A stretch of DNA of 64,000 nucleotides from Pseudomonas sp. p1(2021b) (lineage in GTDB: Bacteria > Pseudomonadota > Gammaproteobacteria > Pseudomonadales > Pseudomonadaceae): the NCBI RefSeq assembly GCF_020151015.1, contig NZ_CP083747.1:248001-312000 (forward strand), in the 5' to 3' direction. Position numbers and translations under genes: made by a program. The notes under the pieces were generated by a model, which saw nothing but the letters and a program-made list of their open reading frames with translations, made no database searches and was not told the DNA's origin. Below are positions 41,239 through 49,690 of the stretch, in pieces (the stretch's first letter is position 1; the number at the start of each line of letters is the position of its first letter).

Positions 41239-42752
41239 TCAGTGGTAGTAGCCGGGGCCGCGCAGGTTGGCGTGGTCGTCCGGCAGCAGGGGCAGGTGCT
41301 GCTGGGCCAGCGGCAGGTTTTCCAGCCCCTGGCGCAGGATCGATTCGAGGCTCTTGTAGCTGCACGCGCCGAGGCTGAGGGCGCGTCGGCAGGCCAGCTC
41401 CAAGCGCACTTCGCCATGGGTCTTGCCCAGGCGCAGGATGCCCAGGCAGGCCCGGTAGCCTTGGGTTGGGTGGATGCGCCGTTCGAGGATGTGGCTGATC
41501 ACGCCGGCGGTGTGCGGCCCGGTCTGCTCGGCCCAGCGGATCAACCGTTGCGGCGTCCACTCGGCATGCTCGCGATGGCTCTTGGGCATGTGCTCGGTCT
41601 GTGTGCTATGCCGGCCCTTGTGTGGCGAGCGCAGGTGGCTGGCCACCCGCTGGTTGGCGTGGAAGCACTCGACGGTGCGCGCCGTCAGCCGTACTTCCAG
41701 CTGTTTCTTCACCAACTGGTAGGGCACTGAGTAGTAATGCCCATCGACCTCGACGTGATAGTCGATATGCACGCGCGCCTTCTTCCACTCGGCATAGACG
41801 TAGGGCTGCTCCGGCAGTGGGCTCAGCGCTGGACGATCCAGGGCTTCGAAGGCCGAGTGCCGGGAGCCCGGCAGCTTGCGAAACGGTCGTCGGTTGAGCC
41901 GCTCCAGCAATAAGGCGATGGCGCTGTTGAGTTCGTCCAGGAGAAGAACTGGCGGTTCCTCAGCGCGGCGAGGATCCAGCGCTCGACCACCTGCACGCCG
42001 ACCTCAGCCTTAGCCTTGTCGCGCGGCTTACGCGCCCGCGCCGGCACCACCGCCACGCCATAGTGCTCGGCCAGATCGCGGTAGCTCGGGTTGATGTCCG
42101 GCTCGTAGCGATGGCTCTTACTCACCGCGCTTCGCAGGTTGTCCGGCACCACGATTTCCGGCACGCCGCCGAGAAAGGCGAAGCAGCGGACATGGGAGCC
42201 CAGCCAGTCCGGTAACTGCTGCGACCAAGTGGCTTCGGCGAAGGTGTAGCTGGACGCGCCAAGCACCGCGACGAACACCTGCGCCTGGCGGATCTCGCCG
42301 CTGTGGCGGTCGATCACCGGCACCGTCTGCCCGGCGTAGTCGACAAACAGCTTCTCACCGACGCGATGCTCCTGGCGCATCACCACGTCCAGCTTGCCCT
42401 GCCAGGCTCGGTAGTGCTCGCAGAACCAGCTGTACTGAAAGCCTTTCGGCTGGCTCAGGCGATACTCCTGCCAGAGCAGCGCCAAGGTCACGCCCGGCCG
42501 GCGTAGCTCGGCATGCACCCAAGACCAATCGGGCAATGGCCGTTGCTCGCTGGGCACCGCAGGGGGCGGTGGGAACAGTTGCTGCTCCAGCTCGGAATCG
42601 GACAACGAACAGGGCCAGGCTAGACCGCTGGCGGCAAAGCGGTTGAGGTAATCGCCGACAGTGACACGACCGATCTGCACGCTGACGGCAATCTGGCGAG
42701 CCGATAGCCCGACCTCGAACTTGAGACGAAGTACTTCGCGAATCTTACGCAT
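41239..42752 (-). pseudogene. istA: IstA transposase, one frameshift
   Basis: Starts at the ATG at 42752 behind GGAGCG. N-terminal HTH (IREVLRLKFEVGLSARQIAV), then the integrase-like DDE core (VDYAGQTVPVID, EIVVPDNLRSAV, and KAEVGVQVVERWIL). The frame breaks at about 41935 in RQFFS|LDEL and continues in the next frame (ERLNRRPFRKLPGSR to 41239), giving about 505 aa if joined. A single missing C in TCCCTGG would explain it. Confidence 0.8.
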
Positions 42753-42956
42753 GGATAAACGCTCCACGACGACCTCTCTGCTTCGAAAAAGAGGTCGATG
42801 GTAGTGAAGAAATCCTGCGTTACTGCCTGCCCGGTTGAGTGGCCGGATGACCGTGGAATCAGTGGTCGGATACGCGTGGAATGGGTGGCCGGATCACCGT
42901 GGAATCGGTGGTCAGATGCTTATGGAATGGGTGGCCAGATGACCGTGGAATCCGCA

Positions 42957-43189
42957 AGTTCAACGGAAAGCCAGTGTTCAAAGCCTACTCGAAGACCGTG
43001 GACCGCTATTTTGAGCTGCGCGGTGACGCCTCAACCAGCGATCACTATGCAGCACTGGTTGCCGAGTTCGGCGACGCAATCAGCAAGCCTGCGGCAGATC
43101 ATGATGTCGAGCAATGCCCCCGGTGCTTCACCGATCTTGAAGTATTCCAGGTTGGCCTTTGCGACGACTGCCAAGCACTCGGTTGCTGA
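42957..43189 (+). pseudogene. Backbone gene truncated at its 5' end by IS21
   Basis: An open frame emerges from the right end of the insertion sequence and continues FNGKPVFKAYSKTVDRYFEL to a stop at 43189. Its last third has a zinc-ribbon-like CPRCF...CDDC pattern. No start of its own is visible; the N-terminal part was lost in the event that joined mer and IS21 here. Followed by a terminator. Confidence 0.6.
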
Positions 43190-43208
43190 ACCAATAACGT
43201 TTCATCCA

Positions 43209-43233
43209 CCCGGCCCACGAGGCCGGGTTTTTT
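43209..43233 (+). terminator. Intrinsic terminator
   Basis: CCCGGCC CACGA GGCCGGG then T6. Confidence 0.85.
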
Positions 43234-43386
43234 GTGCCTTGTAGATGGTGGGCAGGTAGTTCATTGTTGATTATTGTTGTCCTATAGTTTAAAAAAGAAG
43301 CTTCCCTCAGCCCTGCGTGGATGGGTCGAAGGTGGAAGGGGTCTGGATGACCAACTGTTGCCATACATAATTTTCGAGGACTCTGC

Positions 43387-43740
43387 ATGCCTGATCCATT
43401 CGCACATCACCTGCGGCTTAAGCGCCCATGTGCGAACTGTCCATTTCTCAAGGAGGGAGCGATCGAGCTTGCGCCTGGGCGATTGGACGGGATTATTGAA
43501 GGGCTGATGGAGGATGATCAGAGTACATTCCAGTGCCACAAGACGGTCCACTCACGAAAAGGTGGTGAATGGGATGAAGACGGCAATTACAAGGCCTCGG
43601 GCCATGAAGCCATGTGTGCTGGTGCTGCGGCTTACCTGATGAAGAATAGAAGTCCCACGGTCGCCATGCGGTTTGCTTTTGCTACGGGAGCCGCAACGCC
43701 TAGTGACTGGGATGATGTAGCAGCTTCAATAATCGATTGA
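43387..43740 (+). CDS. Cys-containing protein, DUF6283-like
   Basis: 117 aa, ATG behind GAGGACTCTGC. The pattern CANCPFLKEGAIELAPGRLD near residue 15, FQCHKTVHS in the middle and MCAGAAAYLMKN later agrees with a small phage/plasmid family I remember as DUF6283; conserved Cys and His may bind a metal. Function unknown. It starts a group with the next small gene 10 bp downstream. Confidence 0.7.
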   Translation: MPDPFAHHLRLKRPCANCPFLKEGAIELAPGRLDGIIEGLMEDDQSTFQCHKTVHSRKGGEWDEDGNYKASGHEAMCAGAAAYLMKNRSPTVAMRFAFATGAATPSDWDDVAASIID

Positions 43741-43750
43741 ATCAGGCGGC

Positions 43751-44011
43751 ATGCCGCCGGGCCTTCACAATTTCGGGTGCAAGAATTTGGAAAACGAAGT
43801 TCAACTCCAAGATCGTCCATTGACGCCAGACGAGTTCAGAAACCATTACAAGAAGCGGGGCTGGAACGGCCGTATGCTTGCCATTCGCTGGAAGAAAACA
43901 GCTGTATGGATCAGCAAGGTGGTCAACGATCCAGACCGTGATCCGCACTGGGATGACGCGGTCCGCGGCTTGCCAAAAATTGTGATCACCAAGAAGTCAA
44001 AGGCGAAGTAG
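43751..44011 (+). CDS. Small HTH-like protein, relative of 36644
   Basis: 86 aa, weak ribosome site (TCAGGCGGC). Residues 20-75 read LTPDEFRNHYKKRGWNGRML, then IRWKKTAVWISKVVNDPDRD and PHWDDAVRGLPK. This matches the core of the 36644-37636 product position by position (L-x-x-D-[DE]-F, G-W, D-x-D-R-D, W-D-D, L-P). A basic C-terminus follows. It looks like a stand-alone copy of that DNA-binding domain. Confidence 0.6.
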   Translation: MPPGLHNFGCKNLENEVQLQDRPLTPDEFRNHYKKRGWNGRMLAIRWKKTAVWISKVVNDPDRDPHWDDAVRGLPKIVITKKSKAK

Positions 44012-44152
44012 GCGCGATCGGCACCGAGGATCCGCGCAGGTCTTGGCCGTCTGGCTCGTTATACTCCTGGCAGAATGAAAGTCGAATGAGGCGTATGTAA
44101 TTGCGTTCCGCATCTCCCTGAGTCATGCAACGCAAGCCTCAGGAGATTGCAC

Positions 44153-44365
44153 ATGGGAACACTCAACTCGACCCCTACTGGTCCGGAGATGCCTCTCAAA
44201 TTGTGGGGAGGAGAACAAGGCCAGCGGCTGCGTCGCGCCCAGGCACGTCACGAGAGAATGGTAGCCAAGGCGATCAACGGCAACGTATCTAGCCGCCGTC
44301 TCAAACAATTGGTCATGCGCTATGACCGGATACTTCTCGCCGCCGTAAAGCTCGTGCCTCGGTAG
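44153..44365 (+). CDS. Small basic protein
   Basis: 70 aa from the ATG at 44153, behind CAGGAGATTGCAC. Arg/Lys-rich and helical (GQRLRRAQARHERMVAKAIN). Possibly nucleic-acid-binding. Not recognised. Closed by a strong terminator. Confidence 0.6.
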   Translation: MGTLNSTPTGPEMPLKLWGGEQGQRLRRAQARHERMVAKAINGNVSSRRLKQLVMRYDRILLAAVKLVPR

Positions 44366-44390
44366 CAAGGAAGAATCACGACCATCAAAA

Positions 44391-44418
44391 AGCCTCAGCC
44401 ATGCTGAGGTTTTTTTTT
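44391..44418 (+). terminator. Intrinsic terminator
   Basis: CCTCAGCCATGCTGAGG then T9. Confidence 0.85.
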
Positions 44419-44491
44419 GCCCGCTGAAAGGCGATCGGCGCAGCTGCAGGGAGCCGGCGAGCTGGCTTATTCATCTCATCTGTGCGTTTAC

Positions 44492-44517
44492 GATACATAA
44501 CGCGTACGTGTAATATC
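44492..44517 (+). promoter_or_regulatory. Copy of the plasmid-wide palindromic motif (inverted orientation)
   Basis: GATACATAACGCGTACGTGT then AATATC. It reads as the shared motif on the minus strand; on the plus strand TGTAATAT can serve as -10. It ends 31 bp before the leader ORF. Confidence 0.65.
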
Positions 44518-44548
44518 AGCGACTCATATCCAGGAGCCCCCCTCAGCC

Positions 44549-44617
44549 ATGCATACACCTTCCTCTGCTCGTAAAACCCAGCTGAGTATCCAGGTGCTGC
44601 CAGAGGCTGAAGCCTGA
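44549..44617 (+). CDS. 22-aa leader peptide of the SprT-like gene
   Basis: ATG behind CCAGGAGCCCCCCTCAGCC opens MHTPSSARKTQLSIQVLPEA then EA and a stop whose A is the first base of the next start codon (TGATG). The arrangement suggests translational coupling, with ribosomes ending on the leader restarting on the protease gene, which has only a weak site of its own. Confidence 0.5.
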   Translation: MHTPSSARKTQLSIQVLPEAEA

Positions 44618-45492
44618 TGCTCCCCGTCGACGAACTGAAGGCTGTCAGGGCCCGTGTCACAGAGTGCCTGGGGCTGGCGGCGTCTCATCTTTCCCGTGAC
44701 ATTCCAGAGATACCGGTCCTGTTTAACCTCACTGGTAAATCCGGTGGCATGTTCAGGTACCGCAAAGACAAGGGAACTGGCCGGTGCTACGACCTGCAGT
44801 TCCGGTTCAACCGCATTTTGGCGCGAGAGAATCTCTCAGAGTACCTCGATCAAATCTGTCCGCATGAGGTCGCCCACTATGTCACTCACCTGGTATGGGG
44901 GGCAGAGGTCGATCCGCACGGGGCCGAATGGACTCAGATTATGGTTGAGGTGTTCAAGGTCCAGGCCGACAGATGTCACCAGCTTGACACATCGAGATCG
45001 GTGAAGAGGGAGTTCCTGTACCAGTGCGGGTGTGAAGGTAGAACATTCCGGTTATCGACCAAAAGGCACAACAGCATGGTCAGGCGGACGGCCCTATACA
45101 GCTGCAATGCTTGCGGTCAGCTCCTGGCTTTCATCCGAGAGGCTGATAAGGCTGCGGCCCAGGTCATCTCAAAGCTGTTCATTAGCACCCCGGGCCCCGC
45201 GATCGACACTGCTCAAGCTGACCGGATCGCCAAGCTCATCATTGATCACCAGGTGAACCAGGTCGTCATTGACTGCTCAATCACGGGTGAGCGCTACCGC
45301 CAGCTGATAAGCAAGAAATTGAATGTCCCGTTGGCCTCGGTGACTAGGCATCCGACCCCCGACACCCTGCCAGGCGGGGTGGCTCACGCCATCGTCTTCG
45401 GCGATGGCCAAGACGATCGCCAAGGGCGCGTAGCCAAGGCTTTCGAGCAGCGAGGGGTGAAGGTACGGATGGTGCGAGCAGGTGTTGGCTGA
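44617..45492 (+). CDS. SprT-like zinc metalloprotease with extra C-terminal domain
   Basis: 291 aa. The SprT fold is shown by the active site HEVAH (83-87) with the third ligand H101 in DPHGAEW, and a zinc ribbon with CGC (137-139) and CNAC (163-166). SprT/Spartan-like proteases in eukaryotes remove DNA-protein crosslinks; the bacterial role is little known. Residues 175-291 form an additional alpha/beta domain (QVNQVVIDCSITGERYRQLI, then GVAHAIVFGDGQDDRQGRVA) not found in plain SprT (about 165 aa). Coupled to a 22-aa leader. Confidence 0.8.
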   Translation: MLPVDELKAVRARVTECLGLAASHLSRDIPEIPVLFNLTGKSGGMFRYRKDKGTGRCYDLQFRFNRILARENLSEYLDQICPHEVAHYVTHLVWGAEVDPHGAEWTQIMVEVFKVQADRCHQLDTSRSVKREFLYQCGCEGRTFRLSTKRHNSMVRRTALYSCNACGQLLAFIREADKAAAQVISKLFISTPGPAIDTAQADRIAKLIIDHQVNQVVIDCSITGERYRQLISKKLNVPLASVTRHPTPDTLPGGVAHAIVFGDGQDDRQGRVAKAFEQRGVKVRMVRAGVG

Positions 45493-45502
45493 GGTGGCGG
45501 TT

Positions 45503-46048
45503 ATGAAAGCGCCCATTACCACTGAAGCAATTTGCGTAGAGCCCACCATGCGTCATACCGAACCTACCCAGCAATACCCCGATGCCGCGGACACTTTCCG
45601 CCTGAAAGCATTCCGAGTCGTCACCGGCGAACTGTTCGCTGCAGCCAATGCGCAGCATGCGCTCGACATGGCCAAATCGCACCTCTCACAGCCCCAGCTC
45701 AGCCTGCGTGACGTCGTCGCGGCGAACCACTGGGATTGGGTGGTAACCGATGAGAATGGCGTTGAGCTCGCCGCCGGCGCTTCGGCGCTACTCGCCCGGG
45801 CTACCGCACCGGGCTTGCTTGGTCGTTGCAGAACAGACCATTCCTACCAGACCGTGTTCGTCGAAGATCTGAGCGGACGATGCTTGGAATGGGCCATGCG
45901 TGAAGCGAGCTTCAAGGCATTTGGTTTCATGATGAGCGCTGAGCCTGGCTGCCCAGTCGCCACTCAGAGGGACGCCGTACGGCGGTGGCTTGGGGATGTC
46001 GTGAGCGTCCCTGCAGATCTACATATCCTGGACGTGCAAGCGGCGTGA
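45503..46048 (+). CDS. Hypothetical protein
   Basis: 181 aa from the ATG at 45503, behind GAGGTGGCGGTT. Contains NHWDWVVTDENGVELAAGAS near the centre and a C-terminal half rich in Cys and Trp (GRCLEWAMREASFKAFGF). No family recognised. It starts 10 bp after the SprT-like stop and is probably co-transcribed. Confidence 0.6.
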   Translation: MKAPITTEAICVEPTMRHTEPTQQYPDAADTFRLKAFRVVTGELFAAANAQHALDMAKSHLSQPQLSLRDVVAANHWDWVVTDENGVELAAGASALLARATAPGLLGRCRTDHSYQTVFVEDLSGRCLEWAMREASFKAFGFMMSAEPGCPVATQRDAVRRWLGDVVSVPADLHILDVQAA

Positions 46049-46160
46049 GCCTTTTGCATGCCGGCACCATGCACCCAGCGGCAGGGGAGAGGCCTCACGT
46101 CATACATGTCCGTGTGGGCCATCTCCACCTACAAACTTAACGCACATGAGGTGCCGCACC

Positions 46161-46667
46161 ATGACTAACCCAAACCAAGCAGTAGCAGTCTCCACTGAAG
46201 GCCGTGTACCAGCTGATTGGAAAGCTCCTGACTTCTATCAGCCATTGGACCTTCTGCGGGCCAAGCTGGCGTTCCAGTTCGGTGATTTCGCACATCTTGT
46301 GCTCAGTCAGTTCGAAAAAGCGAAGACAGCCTACATGGGCCGCGATTTGTCGCAGGCTCAGTTCCCCCGCACTGGCGAGGAGGCGATGATCGAGCTTGAG
46401 GTTCGAGCTCAAACCCTGCAGTGGGTTGTTGAAATGGCCGGTCTGACAGGGAAAGCTGTCGACTACGCAGCCAACCGCTATCACGAGGACACCGCGTTCT
46501 TGCTGGTCTACTCGATGCCAAACGAAGATGGGCTCCAGACGTTCCGCTGTGGTGGTGGTAGCCCGGGCGCCGCTCTTGCTCAATTCGCGCAGCAGAATCC
46601 TGACCGAGTTCAGCTCGTGCAGGAGATCTTTGTGGACAAACGAAGCCTTCAGCCGGAAGCGGCATAA
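46161..46667 (+). CDS. Hypothetical protein
   Basis: 168 aa from the ATG at 46161 (GAGGTGCCGCACC upstream). Soluble, helical first half (LLRAKLAFQFGDFAHLVLSQ) and a C-terminal half that starts LLVYSMPNEDGLQTFRCGGG. No motif recognised. Ends in a terminator. Confidence 0.6.
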   Translation: MTNPNQAVAVSTEGRVPADWKAPDFYQPLDLLRAKLAFQFGDFAHLVLSQFEKAKTAYMGRDLSQAQFPRTGEEAMIELEVRAQTLQWVVEMAGLTGKAVDYAANRYHEDTAFLLVYSMPNEDGLQTFRCGGGSPGAALAQFAQQNPDRVQLVQEIFVDKRSLQPEAA

Positions 46668-46680
46668 CGATTCACCCAAA

Positions 46681-46708
46681 CCCCACCGCCTAGCGCTGGG
46701 GTTTTTTT
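46681..46708 (+). terminator. Intrinsic terminator
   Basis: CCCCA..AGCG..TGGGG hairpin then T7. Confidence 0.75.
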
Positions 46709-46756
46709 ACGCCTGCAGAATACCCGGACGTTCGGCCAGAAAATATTTTTCCGCAT

Positions 46757-46780
46757 GCATAACACGTATGTGTAATTTTA
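46757..46780 (+). promoter_or_regulatory. Copy of the plasmid-wide palindromic motif (inverted orientation)
   Basis: GCATAACACGTATGTGTAAT then TTTA. It precedes the DksA-like/Arc-like group by 136 bp. Confidence 0.65.
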
Positions 46781-46915
46781 CTGTTGTGCGTTTCGGATAC
46801 TGGCCTTAATATCGGTGCGTGTGAAAATGACAGCATGGTGCCATCAACCTGCCGTATCGATCGTCGAGACGCTGGCGCCAGGCACATTGACCCAACCAAT
46901 CACGAGGCCCAATCG

Positions 46916-47320
46916 ATGACCCCTCAGGAACTGTTGCAACAGCCCGACGACCAGTACATGAACCCTGAGCAAGTAGCGTTCTTCAAAAACCTGCTGGTGA
47001 GCGAAAGCGCTACCGCCACGGGGCGGATCGAGCAGCTGCGCATCGACCTGACGGGCTTGGAAAAAGCTCCTGATGAAGTCGACGCAGCACTGATCGAGCA
47101 AGAGCGCCAGTCCATCCTGGGCAGCATCGAACGCGAGAACCAAAGTCTGCGCGATATCAAACAGGCGATGTCTGCCATTGCAGACGGTAGCTACGGCTGG
47201 TGCGAAGACACCGGCGAGCCGATCGGCCTCCGTCGCTTACTCTCCTCACCGCGCTCTCTCTTGACTGTCGAGGCCAAGGAGAGCCGCGAAAACAAATCCC
47301 GGCACCTTCGCGCAGCGTAA
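46916..47320 (+). CDS. DksA/TraR-like transcription factor, Zn-free type
   Basis: 134 aa from the ATG at 46916; the longer frame from 46784 covers the leader. DksA layout: coiled coil (residues 18-90) with acidic tip PDEVDAA near 52-58, and the C-terminal globular part [19 protein letters not shown]. Only one of the four zinc-ligand cysteines remains (C96), as in Zn-independent DksA2 proteins of Pseudomonas. Such proteins bind RNA polymerase through the secondary channel, with ppGpp. It may retune host transcription. Co-directional with the Arc-like gene 50 bp downstream. Confidence 0.85.
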   Translation: MTPQELLQQPDDQYMNPEQVAFFKNLLVSESATATGRIEQLRIDLTGLEKAPDEVDAALIEQERQSILGSIERENQSLRDIKQAMSAIADGSYGWCEDTGEPIGLRRLLSSPRSLLTVEAKESRENKSRHLRAA

Positions 47321-47370
47321 TCACTTTTCACCTGAGACATCGCCAGCTCGCCATATTGAGGTTATTCCCC

Positions 47371-47691
47371 ATGCCAAAGTCCCAGCCCCGCAATACATCC
47401 CGCACAGCAGATAAGTTCGTGGTGCGCCTGCCTGACGGCATGCGAGAGAAGATCGCTGAAATCGCGAGAGACAATCACCGCAGCATGAACTCGGAAATCA
47501 TTGCCCGCCTGGACTTGAGCATCGAGCAGGATGAGCATGGCGACCTGACGGTGCGCACGCTGGCGCAGGTAACTCGGCGTTGCGAGGAGCTGGAGCAAGA
47601 GCTGGCGCAGATCAAGGCAGCTCAGGGCAACGAAACACCGAAGGCAGGTCTGCAGCAGCTGCCGCGACTGTCGATCGCCAGCGCGCAGTGA
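47371..47691 (+). CDS. Arc-family ribbon-helix-helix regulator
   Basis: 106 aa from the ATG at 47371 (GAGGTTATTCCCC upstream). Residues 13-45 ([20 protein letters not shown], then [10 protein letters not shown]) match Arc/MetJ-type ribbon-helix-helix domains, which bind operators as dimers. A coiled coil ([14 protein letters not shown]) and a Pro-containing tail follow. It is a good candidate for a local or plasmid-wide repressor, because the shared motif is a short palindrome. Confidence 0.8.
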   Translation: MPKSQPRNTSRTADKFVVRLPDGMREKIAEIARDNHRSMNSEIIARLDLSIEQDEHGDLTVRTLAQVTRRCEELEQELAQIKAAQGNETPKAGLQQLPRLSIASAQ

Positions 47692-47703
47692 AGGACGACC
47701 GCC

Positions 47704-48492
47704 ATGGGGAACCTGCTTGATGTAGCTCCTGGCGCAACTGGCGCCGGCACTGCCGACATTGCGGCGTTGCTCTTGAAGGCCGCCCAGCGCTATTTCTACT
47801 TGCGTGGCCCTGCCCTCCGAACCGGGAAAGCCAATACCCCAATGGTACGTATCGGCATAGACGCGCTGCTGAGCGGCGAATCGCTCGATGCTGAGGTCGA
47901 CCGGGCCATGATCGAGACGCATGCCGCGGGGCTCAGTGTTCCACCAGGAGCCAGCGGCCATGCCGGCAGCCATCAGTTCTCAGCGGCAGAAGCGGTGTTT
48001 TTGCGAAAGCTGCTCGCAGCGCCACAACCAGCGCAGGCGGCCCAACTCTTGAAGTACGCGACCGCGGTAGGGGTGCGTGACACCGCGAATCTCTTTGCCA
48101 ACTACATCGCGTACATGAACTCTCCGATGCCCTGGCTGCAGCAGGCGGCCATTGAAGGCCCTCTCGCGACTTTCGGCAGCTCACCATCCAACCGTTTTGA
48201 AAATGCGCCTACTGAGCGCCAGCGGGCTACTGAGGGCAGTACGCCGCGCATCTGGTCACAGGCGGTACCCGAAAGTGCCGGCCATTTTTGGAACTGGAGC
48301 GGGAAGGAGGGCATCGATGCCTCCTTGTTGGTGGTCACCTGGTCGTCGGACTTAGGCAAGTTCTGCGTAGAAGGGGCACCTGGTACATCGCGACCGATCA
48401 GTTGTGAGGAGTGGGGAGGATGGTGGGCAGGGCTCGACCGGCCTAACCCAGCTCAAGAGATCGATTGCCTCCGCTACGCGGCTGCCGGCTGA
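47704..48492 (+). CDS. Hypothetical protein
   Basis: 262 aa, ATG behind GAAGGACGACCGCC. Starts with a Gly/Ala-rich helical region (KAAQRYFYLRGPALRTGKA), followed by a mostly helical middle and a Trp-rich C-terminus (HFWNWSGKEGIDASLLVVTW and CEEWGGWWAGLDRP). Not recognised. 12 bp from the Arc-like gene, so it is in the same transcript. Confidence 0.6.
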   Translation: MGNLLDVAPGATGAGTADIAALLLKAAQRYFYLRGPALRTGKANTPMVRIGIDALLSGESLDAEVDRAMIETHAAGLSVPPGASGHAGSHQFSAAEAVFLRKLLAAPQPAQAAQLLKYATAVGVRDTANLFANYIAYMNSPMPWLQQAAIEGPLATFGSSPSNRFENAPTERQRATEGSTPRIWSQAVPESAGHFWNWSGKEGIDASLLVVTWSSDLGKFCVEGAPGTSRPISCEEWGGWWAGLDRPNPAQEIDCLRYAAAG

Positions 48493-48603
48493 TCGACAGC
48501 CCACCTTCCCGGCAGATATCGCTCAGCTGCTTCAACCTCAATTACTCAAGACTGCGCTCATAGGGGCGCTGTCATCACCGACATCACCTAACAAGGCATG
48601 ACC

Positions 48604-49524
48604 ATGTGGTTTAAGAATCTGACCGTTTACCGTCTGACCCAAGATATTGAATTCGCCGCGGATACGCTCCAAGCCGCCCTGGCGTCGAAGCCGGCACGGC
48701 CGTGCGGTTCGCAAGAGCTGGTCACCTATGGCTTCATCGCGCCGCTGGGCAAGGGGGAGGATGCTCCACTCGTTCACCAGAGCGGGAATTTCTTCCTGAT
48801 CAGTGCTCGGAAGGAAGAGCGCATCCTGCCGGCAAGCGTGGTCAATGATGCTGTGAAGGAGAAGGTCGAGGAGATCGAGAGCGCCCAGCAGCGCAAGGTC
48901 TACAAGAAAGAGCGTGACCAGATCAAGGACGATACGATCCAGGCCATGCTGCCGAAGGCGTTTATCCGTCGGGGTGTGATCACAGCGGCCATCGCGCCCA
49001 AGCTCGGGCTGATCATCGTCAACAATGCGAGCGCCAAACGTGCAGAGGATCTGCTCTCCACGCTCCGTGAAGTAATGGGGTCCCTGCCGGTGCGCCCGGT
49101 GACTGTGAAGATTGCCCCGAGCGCGACCCTCACTGACTGGCTTAAGACCGGCCAGGCGAGCGAAGGCTTCCACGTCCTGGACGAATGTGAACTGCAAGAC
49201 ACACATGAAGATGGGGGATCAGTTCGCTGTAAACGGCAGGATCTCACCAGCGACGAAATCAAAAATCACCTGGCCACTGGCAAGGTCGCGACCAAGCTGT
49301 CGCTGGCCTGGCAGGACAAATTGTCTTTCGTCCTGGACGACAAGCTTGTGATCAGGCGCTTGAAGTTCGAAGAGCTGCTTCAAGAGCAGGCTGCCCAGGA
49401 AGGGGGAGAGGATGCCCTGGCTGAGGCTGACGCCACGTTCGTGTTGATGATGATGACATTCGCCGAATTCCTCCCGGCTCTGTACGACGCGCTGGGTGGG
49501 GAGGAAGTGCCGGCGTCCATCTGA
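48604..49524 (+). CDS. rdgC: RdgC recombination-associated protein
   Basis: 306 aa from the ATG at 48604 (AAGG upstream); an ATG two codons earlier is also possible. Begins [11 protein letters not shown] as is typical of RdgC, with TYGFIAPLG (36-45), [18 protein letters not shown] and a C-terminal [13 protein letters not shown]. Length matches the family. RdgC is a ring-shaped, non-specific DNA-binding protein that limits RecA action; plasmid copies are common on large plasmids. Ends in a terminator. Confidence 0.92.
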   Translation: MWFKNLTVYRLTQDIEFAADTLQAALASKPARPCGSQELVTYGFIAPLGKGEDAPLVHQSGNFFLISARKEERILPASVVNDAVKEKVEEIESAQQRKVYKKERDQIKDDTIQAMLPKAFIRRGVITAAIAPKLGLIIVNNASAKRAEDLLSTLREVMGSLPVRPVTVKIAPSATLTDWLKTGQASEGFHVLDECELQDTHEDGGSVRCKRQDLTSDEIKNHLATGKVATKLSLAWQDKLSFVLDDKLVIRRLKFEELLQEQAAQEGGEDALAEADATFVLMMMTFAEFLPALYDALGGEEVPASI

Positions 49525-49540
49525 ATCAAGCAGGACATCA

Positions 49541-49567
49541 AGCCTCCGCCGTGGCGGGGGCTTTTTA
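49541..49567 (+). terminator. Intrinsic terminator after rdgC
   Basis: AGCCTCCGCCGTGGCGGGGGCT-like stem, then T5. Confidence 0.75.
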
Positions 49568-49690
49568 TTGCTCGAAAAAGTATGGAGCCTTGTTCCGCAT
49601 TCCAGGTGTGTACGGACAACCAGTTTGTCATTTCCCCGATCGGGCTCAGTCCCCGTCAGGGGAGCTGTGTCGACTACTTGGAGCAGCACA

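Larger units (their letters stand above)
40340..42956. mobile_element. IS21-family insertion sequence
   Basis: 2617 bp bounded by a perfect inverted repeat TGCGGATTCCACG (40340) / CGTGGAATCCGCA (ending 42956). Both ends carry multiple subterminal repeats of about 21 bp, typical of IS21: five on the right (GTGGCCGGATGACCGTGGAA and variants, 42838-42956) and three or four on the left (40340-40436). It holds istA and istB on the minus strand, both broken in this sequence. The flanks share no target duplication. Confidence 0.9.

Noticed and set aside
40790..41560. Long leftward frame extending istB upstream into istA
   Set aside because: The part above 41221 is an out-of-frame reading of istA; istB proper starts at 41221.
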